DNA from: Numida meleagris
Lineage: Eukaryota; Chordata; Aves; Galliformes; Numididae
DNA length: 64,000 nt
Reading direction: 5' to 3'
NCBI RefSeq assembly: GCF_002078875.1
Contig: NC_034414.1
Coordinates: forward strand, 26,632,637-26,696,636
Part shown: positions 37,158 to 51,800 of the stretch, one piece after another
How positions within the stretch are numbered: position 1 is the stretch's first letter
Layout: every line of letters starts with the position of its first letter
Program-made: the position numbers and the translations under genes
The notes under the pieces: generated by a model
The model's input: the letters and a program-made list of their open reading frames with translations, nothing else
The model's database searches: none
Told to the model about the DNA's origin: nothing

Positions 37158-39700
37158 TGAGGTTTAAAAATAGTCTCCTAGCTGAGTTTTTTGTCAATAC
37201 AAGGCAGTTGCTGCTGGGCCCGGGCCAGTGATTTGTTCGTACACAGGAGGCAGCTCTGAGTCCCATTTTGAGTCGCCTTAAGCAGTTCTGCTCTCTGATC
37301 ATATTTGCCTCTGTTTTATAGCAATTATCGGGGCTGTTTCTCAGTATTCTCCCTGAAGACATCAGCCTGCGATGTGGTTTAGGTCTTACACACAAGAAAG
37401 CATCTAGAAAGTATCTGGTAGATGCAGCTCCATTTGCTTTACAGAAACGCTGGCGGTGTGTCCAGCCCAAAGCAAGCTGTAGATGAGGACAGCTGAATTC
37501 TGCTTCTGATGCCACCTAAACAGCTGCAGAGCTGAGGTGGCATGAAGTGAGTTGGTGCTTGAGGGGGTACGTATCAAATCTGAACTCCTGAATGGCTCAA
37601 GGTGGGAGAGAGGGCAGTCCATCCAGATGAAATACATCTGGAACTGCTGGGAAAAGAGGTAACGCTTCCTGCTGTTCAGGAGTTGAATTGGCTGCTTCTA
37701 GAAACAAAGGTGGGTTGTAGTTCAAAACCAGTTGCAATTCATATTGTGTCACATTTCTCATTTGCTATGTTTAAATATATATGTTAGTGAGTACTGTCTT
37801 AAAGGCGCTTGTCTGTTACCCGGATCTGTTTTTAATTTTTTTAATATAGATTTGGTAACGTAGCACTGATTTAACTTCTTTTTCTGGCAGTAGCTGGATC
37901 TCTTGCTGTGGGTTTTTAAATATCGATATCCTTCCCTCCTTCTTCAAAGCAAAGGTTTCTGTTCTGGAAGCTGGCCGTTTATGCTTAAGTAGCCCACTGC
38001 TTCTAACACCTGCGGGCACGAAGGCTTTTAAAAGATGCTACCTTATGGAGATTGTAGAAATGTGCATCAATAGCTGCCTGGTCTCCTACAAGCTCTCAGT
38101 TAGAAGCTAAGAAGGCATACCTGAGAGTAATTACTTTCTTCTTGGTTGTTTATTTATGCTGACAAATTTACATTTCCAGGATGTTGGCAAGGATGACAGG
38201 AGAAGGATTTAGTCGAGCAGTGTAAGAGCCCCTGCTTCATTTGACTCCTGCAGATGTGGATGTTGATCAGCAATAGCATTTGAGGAAGTAAGTGGTATTT
38301 GCTTAGATGGCAAAGAAAATAATGCATTTGCATCACTATCACAGCCTACCGGCAAAAGCATTACAGGCTGACTGCATTGTACTAAAACTGTGCAAACAAA
38401 ATTTGGATGATGGAAAATTAATAAGTTTAGGGCAATTTGGTTTTCATTTTTTTAAATGGGTGGATCCAAAGTTATTTCAACTATTGAGAGACCTTATAAA
38501 GCACTTCAGTGATTTCTAAGCTCAAATGCATTTTGAGGGAGTAACATTATGAGGAATTTTACAGTAATTCCCTGAATGTTTGTTTTTAAACAGCACTACA
38601 GCTGTCAGTGCAGGATGATATTCTTATCACTACCAAAGGTGACTATTGTGGGGTAGAAATCCTTCTCATTTATATCTGAGTTTTGAAACTACATTTTAGT
38701 GACGCTGCTTACTGAAGGCTGAAGTTCCTATTACAGAAGTTCATTAAGCAGCAACCTTCTCCTGAGCTGGTTGAATGGAGTTGATTGTGTAATGCTATTC
38801 CCAGAGCTTAAATTCAGAGCAAATCAGTGATTTTGTATTGAATTAAGACTTACCTTTACTTAACGTACTTGCATTTTTTTTTTACCCCAAATAAAAATAG
38901 CAGACTTTTCTCTTAAGACCCAACAACAAATCTGACACCCAATGTCTGTATTAAAAGATTGAAAAATATTTATGTATCAGATAACAGCAATCACAATTAG
39001 ATCAACATTTGTAAAGCCTACATTATTTTCTATTCTAAAATATAGAGGCAATAAGGGACAGCATTTCCATACTATAAATACATTGCTCCCTGAGCAGCTA
39101 GGAAAAGTTAATGAGAACAAAAATTCATTTCTGAAAGCTCACCAGAAGCTGAGCTATTCCATTACACAATAGCCAAAGACTTTTTTTTTTTAATAAAATA
39201 ACATTCTGTTATTTTTAAACAAGTTTCACAGAAGATCATTTATAAACATAGGCCTAAATAATTTAATCACAGCAACTTTAACAGTTTGGTCATGCTACAA
39301 AATTACAGTATACAAAAGGTAATCAAAAGTAGATGTTAAAAGTGCTCTCTTGCTTGAAGATTTTCCCAGATGGGTCTACTTCTGTTGTAATCTGAATCAG
39401 CTGCTGATTCTCAGGTCTCCTCTCACATTTTTCCAGCCATTTGAAATATAACCACTGCATACATCAGCTCTTTGAAGAGAGGTCAATGTGCTAACAAGCA
39501 AGTAAAATACCTATTTTCTATCTCTAATTCAATTGTAGGATATTTCTCTATGTAATTAAGTGGATGCTAATCCTCCATGATTTCTGTGGGAAAAGCAGAA
39601 TTCCACATGGCTTGCAAGTTTTACATGGGTGCTCTTCTCATCCATGAATAATAATGTGCTTAGGACGTTATTAGATGTGGTGAGATGTGGAGGCACAAAG
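37158..39700. other. Tail-to-tail interval between MIDEAS and DNAL1
   Basis: AT-rich DNA with no recognised gene. A T-run/TAATAAAA segment at 39181-39198 reads ATTAAA plus an A-run on the minus strand. Human has PNMA1 in this interval; no Gag-like frame is seen here. Confidence 0.6.
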
Positions 39701-39721
39701 AATAACAGAGAAAGAATTCTT

Positions 39722-40373
39722 TCAGCATCTTACTCTGCTGCTCAGCCACTCGTGGGCACGCAGTCTGATCTCTGTTAGAGTATCAATGACACAGTGCAGC
39801 TCCATCAGCATGCAAATCAGCTGCTTTAATTCTGTCATCTGCGAGTCTTTCACCACATCCAGTGCATAACTTTAAAGTGCAAATTTTAGAAATTTATTAA
39901 AACTTGATTTATCTGGGGATTTTTGGGATTTTCATGGGATTTTGATTTGTTCTAGACAGTAACCATGATTCATCATGTATAGCAACACAGTGCTAAAACT
40001 CAGAAAAGGGTTAACTTAGATGCAAAGGTTCTGCAGTATGGAGGGTGAAGGACAAAGGAAAAGCTTTTAAGTGTACTTTACTGCTGCTACAATTGTGCTG
40101 AGATTGGATGCCCTGTTCCCTTCAGTAATGATTGTTTTTATTTTTGTATGTATAATGCAGTCACAAAAAAAGAGAGAATTTGTGCTGTTAAACTGAGAAA
40201 AGAGCTGATGCCAATAGGCGCATGCAATACACAGCTCTGCCAACAAACAACTGCAATAGTTACTGCTGGACTGATTAATGGTAATTAATCCATGGAGCCT
40301 CAGCTTGTCACCTGCAAGAGCCAGGAACTGCTCTTTTGTGTTCCTCAAGTCTTGACAATGGAGCTATCACCAC
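39722..40373 (-). other. Two phase-compatible exon-like ORFs, unknown product (candidate only)
   Basis: On the minus strand, 40312-40373 is bounded by TTCTAG and GTGACA and reads open (VVIAPLSRLEEHKRAVPGSC plus two bases). The next block, 39722-39869, follows an AAAG acceptor and takes those two bases in phase. It encodes 48 further residues rich in Leu/Glu (for example DSQMTELKQLICMLMELHCV) ending TGA. The intron would be 442 nt. No upstream exon was found, the first acceptor is weak, and the block lies inside the probable DNAL1 3' UTR. It could be a chance open frame or the end of an unrecognised gene. Confidence 0.2.
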
Positions 40374-42792
40374 CTAGAACACTGTAAGACTCTATTCTGC
40401 TCTCAGACTGTCCCAAAATAGTCAGAGTAGTCTTTGCTGTATCTAACGCTGCCTTCATAAATGTACAGGCTTAGACCATACTTAGATATTAAAAAATGAA
40501 CTAGTAGGATTATGTAGCATTGGACCACATTCTCATCTCTCTCTTTTTTCTTTTGAGGAGCTAATTAAGTTATATGTACCATAACTGTACAAATTGGTAC
40601 AGGGATTTGAATGCATTGCCTCTTGGCCAAGCTCCATGCCACAAGTACTGCATATTCCATTCTGAAAACAGCTCCACACACATATTAGCAACAAATAGAA
40701 AAGCCAATTTCATATTCAGAAGTTCTCATGATAAGCACACTTTAGTTACTGTAGGCAAGAGCCCAAACCTATCCCCTATTGCCCTAACACAAAAGCTGGA
40801 GTCAGTAAAGGCCACGTGTCCCATAAGCTAGGTACTCTTTCAAATCACATCCACTTTTCCAAAGGTGCTTGGCTGCAAGTGAACTGAATTGGTTTTAAGA
40901 GGCCAACGTGAAATGGTTGTTCACTATATACATTCTCTCCCTTCGTGCTTCTTAGTCAATGATGCCTTCCCTAATGGTAAAGCATAATACTAGAAGAAAT
41001 TACATGAGCATACAAAGTCTGTCAAATAAATCCAGTGATGTCGTTAACTAAGAAACACCTTCTGATCACCAGAGCAGTGGTCTGGAAACGGTTTGTGCTA
41101 GGTGAGGAACGTCATCAGCTTTTGCCATTGCTCTTCTGACCTTATTTTAAGAAATGGATCTAAATCAAACTCGAGTCTTACTTGTACTTGCCAGTTTAAG
41201 TTGGAATGCTTAAGAATGCCTCCAAAAATCAAAGAACAGCAAGAAAAGATACAATGAAACTAGGCTCTGATTTCCCTGTAATCTTCTACTGCCCACCCTT
41301 CACTTAGATACTGATGAGCAATAGAATTATCTTCTACTAAAATTACGCCTGGAGCTTGAGATCAGTACTGCTGTAGGCTGGGCCAATTCCACCCTTTTAT
41401 CCCTGACCGTGACTTCCAGGATATCAACCCCTGCCAGTCTTTCATGAACAAATTAAAAGTGGCATTCTGCCTTCATCCCTTACATGTCTGTTCTAAAAAG
41501 TGCAAGCACACTTGTTGCCATTCTAGTTTAAACAAAGATAATGCCACGAATTAGAAGAAAAGCTTAAAAACAATCAAAACAAGCTGCCAAAAAATCTACT
41601 TAGATGACTTGATCTATTTTCTAAAGGAAGTGGAGAGGGGGGAAAATTATTTGCATCCAACAGTGCAATTATGTCTGTCTTTAGCACTATTTAATGCTTT
41701 TCCCATATAAGGAGTTTTACTGAAAATGATTAACGTGCAATAGAGCACATTTAGCACATCATCAATACTTATTTTCCAGTACCCGTTTCCCACCTTGTCT
41801 CACCTTCCTCAGTAACCACGTACACATTTCACTCACTGCTTACATCTGTGCTTTAGAAAAAAAATGAGTATCCCAAACCCAAAATTTTAAATCTCAAGCC
41901 CAGGTCTTTTGTTCACTGTTTGTTTCTGAGTTAGTATCAGCCTACTTAGTTACAGGAAAATTCCAGAGCTGAGAAGGATCATGTCCATCAGTGAGCCAAA
42001 ACAAGTCTAGGAACAGGAACCAGCTGTAGGCTAACAGTCTACATATTCCAACCAAAATAATTTATAAAAAAAAGAGACAAAAAAAGCCAGCAGATATTTT
42101 AGTCTCACTGAAACCATGCAAAGAATTCCCATTGCCTCTTTAAAATAAATAAAATCATATAAGTTATACATGGCCTTCTAAGCAATGAAGTTAAGAGTTC
42201 CAATGCAAGAAGCCCAATTCAAAACTTAAAGTCCATAACAAGAGATCATGAGCCCATCACCTTTCTTGTGCGTACATCCACAACTTCTGGGCCTATTTGG
42301 CATAATACTTAAAGGGATGAGAAGGCAAATTCACATACTTAAAATATTAAGTATGACAGAATTAAACACAACAAAGTCTGTAACATAGTTCTAAAATGTA
42401 ACATTGTTCCTTGAGCCTCAGTGTTTCAACTGAATGTTGGCCAGCTGCATCTAACAAACTAAAATTGCTCTGTTATAACACAAGAGCGAACGATAAGCAC
42501 CACTAATCAGGAATTAAGAATAGCTAGGTATTAGTTCAGGTAAGGGTCTCTCACTAACCAAACAGCAGATGAACACAACTCCACTGGTCTCTGCGGAAGG
42601 TGTCAGAAGCTTGACAAAATTGGTGTGCCTGAATTTTGGTACATAACTCTTTGGGTAAGAGACTGTGGAGATAAACTGGTCTTTTAAAAATTGCCCAAAG
42701 ATTTTCTTCAAAACAAACATTTATATAAAAGTTCTATGTGCTGAGCAATCTGGAGATACTTAAATTATTAAATACCCAACACAAAAGTCTCA
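39899..42792 (-). other. DNAL1: Probable DNAL1 3' UTR
   Basis: Read on the minus strand this follows the DNAL1 stop without a recognised downstream gene. The first canonical AATAAA hexamers downstream of the stop are at 40137-40142 and 39893-39898, which would give a 3' UTR of about 2.7-2.9 kb. The exact end is inferred. Confidence 0.4.
40137..40142 (-). terminator. DNAL1: Candidate DNAL1 poly(A) signal AATAAA
   Basis: TTTATT on the plus strand is AATAAA on the minus strand, about 2.65 kb downstream of the DNAL1 stop. A second AATAAA lies at 39893-39898. Confidence 0.35.
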
Positions 42793-42839
42793 TCAGTTTC
42801 CTCCTTCTTCATCTTCTTCTTGTTTAATAACTAGGATAC
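42793..42839 (-). CDS. DNAL1: DNAL1 exon 8 (C-terminal coding part)
   Basis: Starts after CCTCGTAG. It completes the split Gly codon and encodes [14 protein letters not shown], stop TGA at 42793-42795. Confidence 0.93.
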
Positions 42840-45800
42840 CTACGAGGAAAAAAAAGAGAAAATCTACAGATTTATGCAGAGATTGTGAAAAGAAAAGAGA
42901 AGTTACTGCTGATCTGCTCGAAAGCTAATCTGGACTAACAAAACTAGGAAAGAGTCAGGCTGTCAGAAGGAGGAAATAATTCTATTTCCTGCCCCTGCTT
43001 CTATCTGGAGACATGAACTTCCAACACAACTGGATCACTCTTAACTAGCAGAGCCTTCATTGGATGAGATCTTCTAGAGGATGTTTTTTCAACTTCTTGA
43101 GTGGCAGAGGGTAGATAAGTATTAAAGTGGGACCTGCAAAGGCCCACCTTGGTCACTGGGAGATGCACCATGTTATCCCAACTGCTAACAATCATCTAGT
43201 GCACCATCCTTCCTGCAGTGGGCTCCTATTTGAGCTGCCATTTCCATGACACACATGACCATGTCCTCAATGATACTTAACGAGGATGTCCAGAGTACAA
43301 AATACAGTTGTGTTAACGTGGCTCTAAGGAGTGATATAGTCACAACATCTCACAGAGAAGTTGTGTATCACAGGATAAAGCTGCACTGCACACTTGGGAC
43401 AGCTATACTCACCTCTTAGGCACCCATGGCATTTCCAAGTCACTTTAACTGCCACGCTGAGCAAAGGCACCTCAGATTCTGGCAGTCTGCACCTCACTGT
43501 GACTAACTTAAGCTGAAACACTAACAGCCCCCAAAAGATTTCTCAAATCAGGCATTTTCCCCACATCAGCAAAAAATAGTAATACAGCTAAGTTCACAGC
43601 ACACTGACAGCATAACCAAATGCGTGCCTGAATAAATAGTACAACAGCAGGGGTGTGAAGGTGCATATCCACGCAGCCGTGCTAGGGGGCACTGGCACCT
43701 GTAGGCTCTCAGTGATGTATTACTCAGCTTGAGGCAGAGATCTGAACTACAGTGAGGCTTTGTAGTGAGAGGGTTTTTTTTGTTGTTTGTTTTTTTCCAA
43801 AAAAAAAAGACTGAAGCACCGTGTCTCTTTTTTCCCAGATGATAGAAAACTGAAAACAAAACCACCACAGCCTGGCCTCTGTTGTGCTTTAGGCACCTAA
43901 CTTCTAAGCAGGGTTTCTGGCATAGGAACTAATGGAAAGGAGACACCTACCTGCCAGAAGATACCTTCAGAGCTTATTTTTGCCCATAATATAGTCAACC
44001 ATTTCACTAATTTTGAGGTCCCTGTTTACTAGTCCTCACCTACAGTGTTTAAGGATAGCAAGATCTTGAGACAGTGTAACAGCAAGAAACTTGCAGCCAG
44101 TTCTAGCATTTCTGACATCTCTTTTACTCAACATCTTTGTTTCAGTGGATCTGCATTGCATAGGAAATGCATTTGCCTAATTCAGAGCTGTCTGTTGTTC
44201 CAGGCTGCAGGTATGCTTAAGAAGCTACTTCATATTAACAAGGGTACTCTTTGCCTTTACAGACACTTGGCCTATTCCAATTGTTCTACTCTCAAAGTGT
44301 TTTTTACTACAGCAGTAAATGGACTATGGGAATCCATCCTCCATAGCAATGCATTTCTTCAACCAGGTTTCCACTTTCTAAAAATTCTTATTACTTCAGT
44401 CGATCTGGCTTCAGTGTCCCACTCATTGTTCCCTACATTGATGGTGTTGTCTTGTTGCCATCTCTATGCTTGTACCTTCCCTGCTGCTACTCTATTAGTG
44501 TTATCACCCCCACCATCCACCGCTTTAATAAACAGGATAAGAGTGAAAAGTTATAGTATCTCCATTTGCAGAAATGAAGATATATACAATAGATTTTAAA
44601 ACTCTCCCACTGTAACTCACTGATCACATTAAAATATTTACATATCAATGCAGCAGAATAGAGCTAAATGGAGGCTTACTGAAATGAAGAGAGGGAGATA
44701 TTCAGGCACTTGGGAAATCCGCATGAAGTTTTGAAAAGTCACCTTTGTACCTGTGGCCAAGCAGAACATTTCCCTGCCCATCCCCATTCCCCCATGTCAC
44801 CATCTTTTGCTGGAAGAAAACGAAAATTAAATTTGCTGGGAATACTGTAGTTCAACTTGGCTGATGAAAGCCTCGTTAACTTGTTTAACAATAAATACTC
44901 AAATATATAATTTCACAAGTCAGTGTGTGAATTCCACAGGAGAACTTCAAATCAGTATTAAATGTGTATGTATATTTCAGTTTCCTATTAGAATCATAGA
45001 ATGTCCCAAGTGGAAGGGACCCATAAGGATCATCGAGTCCAACTCCTGGCTCCATACAGGACCACCCAAAAATCAGAACATATGTCTGAGAGTGTTGTCC
45101 AGATGCTTTGCATTTCTTTGATCTCTGGCAAGCTCAGTGCCATGACCACTTCTCTGGGAAATATTAGTGATATGCTAAAACTGTTTGGTTGGATAACTTC
45201 AAGAGCAAAGCCCAACTGTGGGCTGCTGACCACGTGGACAACTTTTCAGAAGATCCTGCAGCTGGTGCTGCCAGAGATGAGCTTACTTCTGAATAACTCC
45301 AGAGAGAGGGGGCAAGGATATTAAATGATTGCACAGATGAGTTTTTGAGGTTACGGCTCATTTCCCTGATAGACTTCTTTCTACTAAGCTTGTCACTTAG
45401 ATCAATTGCCTCATGCTCCAAACTTACCATCAAGCTTTTTCAGCTTGGGCACCCGTTTGCTTGCTTCTTCAATCCAATTGTTCTTCTGATCAGAGGCGTA
45501 TTTCTCTTGCAGTGGATTGCCTACAAACACCAGATCCTCTAATAATGGCAGCTCTGCCAGTCTCGCAAACTCTGCTGCAACCACAAATGTGAAAACACCA
45601 ACCAGATTGTGGAACAAGGAAAGTACATCTGCACCAAACCTTCCTTTCAAACACCGTGCAAACATAAATAGCATGGGACATGAGGGGATAGGGATTGTTT
45701 AGGATTGAACTGGTAGCAGGTTAAAGAACACATTTCAAAAGAAGTCCAAGCAAGGTGATTCAAAGAGCAAACTCCACTGGGCTTAGAATTTAAATTCAAT

Positions 45801-48800
45801 TTCCTATTTCTAATTTCTTGCATGAAACATTTAGGGATTCTGTGCACTTTTGCAGGCTTATCAGTAAAACTTAAGCCCCGGAACACAGAGAACTATTTTT
45901 AACTTGCTAACTCATGCATTTACTATAAGCTGGTGGAAGTTGCAGAATAGACAGGAATGGCTTACCCCAGTCTTTCACCAAATTATTTGACATATATAGA
46001 ACCTTCAGCTTCTTCATTACACGGATACCCCTCAGTTTCTCGATGAAGTTGTATGAGATCCACAACTCTTCTAACGTATCTCCAACCGCTTCCTGGAAAA
46101 TGACAGAACTACTCAGGTAAGCAAAAGTAAGTCCTCCTTATTCTTCAGACTCTCTCTTCTTCACCCCTACAGGACACTTCATGCAAGAAAATACTAAGAT
46201 ATATTGGTCTTCATTTCCTTTTAAGCAGGTCTCTAATAAATACTCATGGGAATAAAAGCAAAGGATATAAAATATATTTAGGAGGTCAAAAATCACTGTA
46301 TTAGAATAAGAGAAGGAACAGCAGTTGTTCTTAAGGCATAGGGACAGAGGAGACAAATGTGGCTGTTTTTGCATGAAGTGACTGCTATTCAGCAATTCTT
46401 TTATAGGGGTTTTTAGGCAGTATTAGGGAACAATCTGTCTCAAGTTCATCTATGTTTTGACCTGTAGGACAGACGTTGCTTTTATAACTCCCTCACAAAA
46501 GAGTGTTTTTATAAACCAGTCATTATAAATTTACTTCATTTTACACTTAAGAGATACGGCCTCTCTGAAGGTGGCAATAGCTTTGAAGAGCAATATTCTG
46601 CAGGAGAAACACACATTATCTCTCAAGGAATAAAACAGTATCTATATTAATTTTTTACTAAGTTGTTTGAAAAAATATTCTGCTTTCATACAGATATAAC
46701 AAAACATATCCCATTTTTTTCCCCAACAATTCTTCCTATGCTTGGTAGATTCAGTCCTGCCACCATCTTCTCCCCCAGAGCAATATTGCTCAGGGTGCCA
46801 GGTAATATAAATGGGACGGGCTCTCATGAAGCATGCGTTCACAGGACTGACAATATTTTTAGTATAAAACCATAGCCTATGAACATTTAGGAAGAAAAAT
46901 CCCAATCCAAAAAATCTGTAGGTATTATTTCCACATAAAGACAGTGAAATTTAATGGACTCTAGACATGCAGAAGTTTTTAAATAAAAGTTCTGCTCTTT
47001 CTCAAAAACAACAATTTTCCTCCTTCTAAAATCCATTTAAAGTGTTAAATTAGTCCTGAAGTATCTCTGAACACAAAGAGCATTTAACCAACCAACCAAA
47101 CAAAAACTATCTGAAAATTCGGAAGCAATATGAAAGAGAGTAAACATGCCATTGTGACAGAATAAAATGAAAGAAAAGTTTAGGAAATAAAGTAAAATTC
47201 AGCCAAGGCTTAGAAACATAGGGAAGTTATCCCACATCTTGGATAGCACTCCATTTTTTTTAGTAAAGAGTTAACACTAAGATGCACATACCAATCCATT
47301 CAAGTTCTTAATGTTATTTCTTCCCAAAGACAGAATTCTCAAATTTTCTGAAATAGATAACACAAAGTTTCTCATTCGTAAGTGATTTTTTTTAAGTGTA
47401 AGAAGATGCTGTAATTTAGGTAAAACTCCACACTCCTAAAAAGCCTGCATTCCAAAAAGACCATCTTAAGAAAGAACGACGCAACAGAAACAACAACTCC
47501 TGACAATGATTGGGAATTGATGCAGAGGACAGCCCAGAAACATGCTCGTGAGTACAAAGCTGTTCATTTGTAGGTTACCTAAATGAAATTCAGTCCAAAT
47601 AAATACTGAAAAATACTAGAATTTCATCTTACACCTGAACTCTAACTGCTAGCTTGGTAACTTTGATTTCACTTAGTTCTTACCCCTACTCAGGTTAAAA
47701 AAAAAAATTGTTCTAAAGGCCACAGATTTGACCTCTAAAATAGAGGTGGCATATAAAGATGCCATACAGAAGTCTGATAAGAAACATTTCAGCTTAGTCT
47801 AGCACCCAGACAAATAAGCTTTTGAAGTTAGTTGCTCTTGCTGGATTTTAGTGTAATACTAGTGTAACTCAAAGCTATGACAAAACAGCAGTCTTTCCAG
47901 AAAACTCCTTTTCAGTATTCACATAAGCTTTCTTGCAGGCATAAACAAGCAAATAACTAATAACTGCAATAACTAATGGCGAGAGTAATGAATGTCCCAG
48001 TCCAGTAGCAACAGGCTGCACAGATAGCAATGCAGTGGCTACAGACTGCTATGGATGAAGATTTGAGGCTGATCTAAAACATGTTCTATCTCCAGGAATG
48101 CAGGGATGAAACCACACCTGGCAGATGGTCTAAAACAGAAAGACTAGTCAGGATTAAAAAAATTGAGGCACAATCAGAATTCTTTTTAACTGCAACAGCT
48201 TAACACATGACCATGGCTCGAAATATGAAAACTCAACATCAGTAAGTCTAAAGTCAGCTACAGCTAATATTCTCCAGAATATCTCTGCAATTCTTCATCC
48301 TCTGGAGAGAGACTAGCCAGCTATCCTCATTCTCTTTATAACACGTGTTTAGAAATTACAAGTCTGCACTAGCTTTAGAAATTCCTAAGAGATGAGAGGA
48401 TAGTTACAAATACAAAAATGAAAGATTGCAGAAAACATCATGCCTTCAAGTCATTTCTAACTGCCCTTACTGTTCTTTAGTACTCCTGTTCTGAGATATT
48501 ATATATTTTAGAAGCAATAACAAGTTCCTTGGGAAATATTTACACACAATTAAACAGAAAACTAACGCTCGTTGCGATCATCTAAATCCTCCTCACATGC
48601 ATGGATGTTGGGGTGCGGTCCTTTACACAGAATTATCTACTCAGCATGATTACAATATCACATAATACTAATCTTTTCTATCTGAAAACAGTGCTGGGTG
48701 CTTAAGAGGATTTCTCAGTACCCTCTTTTCAATGAACAAAAGCAAATACGTAATAGCTACTTGATTGTTTTTCATTGCTACAAGCATCGATTTCTCTCAC

Positions 48801-51800
48801 AGAAGGCAATAGAAACTGTGAATTCCTCACATTCTATACCTTAAAGAGACAGACCACAAAGTTCTATTTTGCCTCACCTCCAGATCAAATATTTGGTACA
48901 GAAGGGCTGTTTTTATTCTACTTGTTACTAATATAAATATTTAAGATGCTTTAAAAGACTTTTAATGTTTTACGCCACTTAAGATGGAATTCACCTTTAT
49001 TATTTAACTGCCTAATTATTTTTTGCTCATGATAGTTACCCAAATTGAAATACTGCAGTATGGTTATTTGAAAAGACTCTACTGGAATATTTCTTCCCTG
49101 GCTGGTATTTGCAAGTTTGTTGACATCTGAGCATATGATGAAAACTGCTAAGTTCATCGGGCTCCTTCACACTCCTGGTGGTGTGTAGCTGCAGAGGATG
49201 GGATCCCAGGTTCCTTGTCCATCTGCCTGGCAATTCGACAGAGACAGAAAATCCTGGAATCTCCAGTCCCAAAGTGGCAGCTCTTTGCCAGCCTCATGCC
49301 ACAGAGGCAGTCCTGAGGGCAGATTTCTGCCCTAAAGTAGGTAACCCAATGAGTTTCAAGATTTCATAGACAACTGCCCAAGAAATAAGAGTTCAGTTCC
49401 ACTTTCTAGACAGTTAGCACAGCCCTTTAAAGCAAGAACAAAATCAAAATGCAAAATCAAAATCCTCTGCAAAATCAAAAGACATGGAAAAGACATTTTT
49501 CCATCCAGGTCTACAACACTCTGACCTCAGCAACAGACTATACCACAATTTTTAAGTTGGTGAACTGCAGACTCTCTCCGTCACCAATGTGGAAATTAGT
49601 TGTTATATCATTCTAGAATCAAGTAGTGTCAAATATCATAACTCAAGCCCCCTGGAGATTACAAAGCTACTTCTGGATTTTTTTTTTTTTTTATTAAGCT
49701 TGCACAGCAAAACAACTGCCAAGACTGCACAGAGACGCATGCTTTAATACACCTTTACTGATAAACCTGCATTCTCCAGGAAGACAGATAATTTTAAAGT
49801 CAATTGCAATCTTCTAAGAGGAAGAAGTTCAAAAGGATAAGAAAAGGTATAAAGCTAGACACATATTACAAATTGTGGTATATGTCCTATCCACACAACT
49901 AGAAAACAAATATAATCACTGGTTTGTCACTTACTTAGGCTGTTCAAGTTGGCAATTCTTTCAATGCAGTTTGTAGACAACGAAAGCTTCCTTTAAAAGC
50001 AAGAACAGTCAACTCTCAGAACAAAAGGGATCACTGTATCTGAAGAGTTCCACATCTAAACACCATTGCGCTAGAAATATTTGTCTATTCTTCTCTCAAA
50101 CCGTCATGATTTCTGTGACTTTATTTAGCTTCCAGGAAAGTACCATGTATTACTAACATCACATATGGGATGACTTTTTTAAGCATAGCCTTAACAAATG
50201 CACGGAAACTTATTTCTGAAACTGTCCTAATTTCTTTTGGAAAGTCCTGTCTCGATCTCCTTTTTTCTCTGTCCTATCGCCTACGTTGACAACGCTACAT
50301 TTTCCTCAGCTAAACAGCAGCCGTACTGACTGGGTACCCAGAGCTAATTAGATAACCCTGCATGCTGCTGTATGTTGCCATTTGAGCACATTAACCAAAT
50401 TAGCACAAAGAGAAGAGAATGCTTGGTTTCCTATTTGTTTTTAGCTTAACTTACTCGCAGTTAACAAGAGTGGAGAGAGATTCATCCATCTTCTCTACAG
50501 GAGGAATCTGGCCATACAGTTTCACCTCTTTTGCCTCTGAAGCCTTCTGGCCATTTTTTTCTTCCTAAAGAAAAGAGAAGGTAAAGAATGAAATCACTAA
50601 GAACTGCTATACTGTAACGTTCCTATAAAAGTAATTACTATAGAGGTAATTCCAATGTACTACTAAAAGAAATTACTGAAAAGAGAAAGCATTTTGAATA
50701 CTATGCTTCAAGAGCCCTGCTAGCGCAGTATAAAGAGCAGAAGAGTCGCATAGTTCATAGATACTAAAAGCACGTATACATAAAAGACACTTTTTTTTTG
50801 TTTTGAGTTACACTTAAGCAAATTAATTCAGGTGTCCTCTCCTGAAAAGAAATGGAGAATAATTGGAGGTCTGAAACTCTGAATCAAGGTGAAGACTGAC
50901 GCGTGGGAGCCTCAGTTAGGACCAGAAGCTTAAGTAGCAGAAGCACATTCTGAATCTCTGACTGAAACCTCCTTTCCTCTTCACCCAGAAAACTCACAAC
51001 TCACACCCAGCTCACAGCACAAACTCAGAAGGCAGAGGAGTGCATTCTGGGGGAAAATCTCAACAGTACTTTCCTCAAGTGTTTCCACGGCTTTAACCAT
51101 TTTGTATAACTCCTAGGTATTCCTCCTCATGAAATTGGAGCTGTGACTGCTGCTCTTCTGAGGCGGAGCTAGCACCTAGCCTCAAACCAGTAACTCAGCT
51201 CTACCTCCTAAAGAACACACATATGAAAAGAGAAACTGCTTACACTCTTCATAAAAAAATGGGAAAAAAAAAAAAACACTGTAGGACAAAGAGGAGAGAG
51301 CTTCGAGTCTGGACTGATAATATTCCTCCTTTGAATCAAAGGCCAATTAGAAATCAGAGAAGTTGTAATCTAAAGAAAGTAATAAATCCTTATTGTTTAT
51401 GGAATTCACTAAACAACAAAAAAAATCACTTCTAGTTAGTCATTAGAAAGGAGTGGAAGATTTCACGCTTCAGAGAGTACATTAAAAGACAGATTTTCTA
51501 TTTACGACCTAAGTTGATAATTCTCTAGATTAAATACTTCATAAAGTTCAGAGATTTGGAAGAATTGTCATAACTTCAGCATTTGGGTGTGTTTATTTAA
51601 AAAATATACTCTACAAAATCTTTTTAAATTCTGAGGTGACGGTAATTATCCACTCAACACTTGGATCGAGTATCTTTTTCAGCAGTAACACCAGTTTTGA
51701 CAGCTGCTTCCCAGACAGCATAAAGGGAATGTTCTGTCGATTCACTCGGCGTTCAGTGGGAGTTCTGGAGGTCTGTTAACAAAGGAGAAATCTATTCTGC

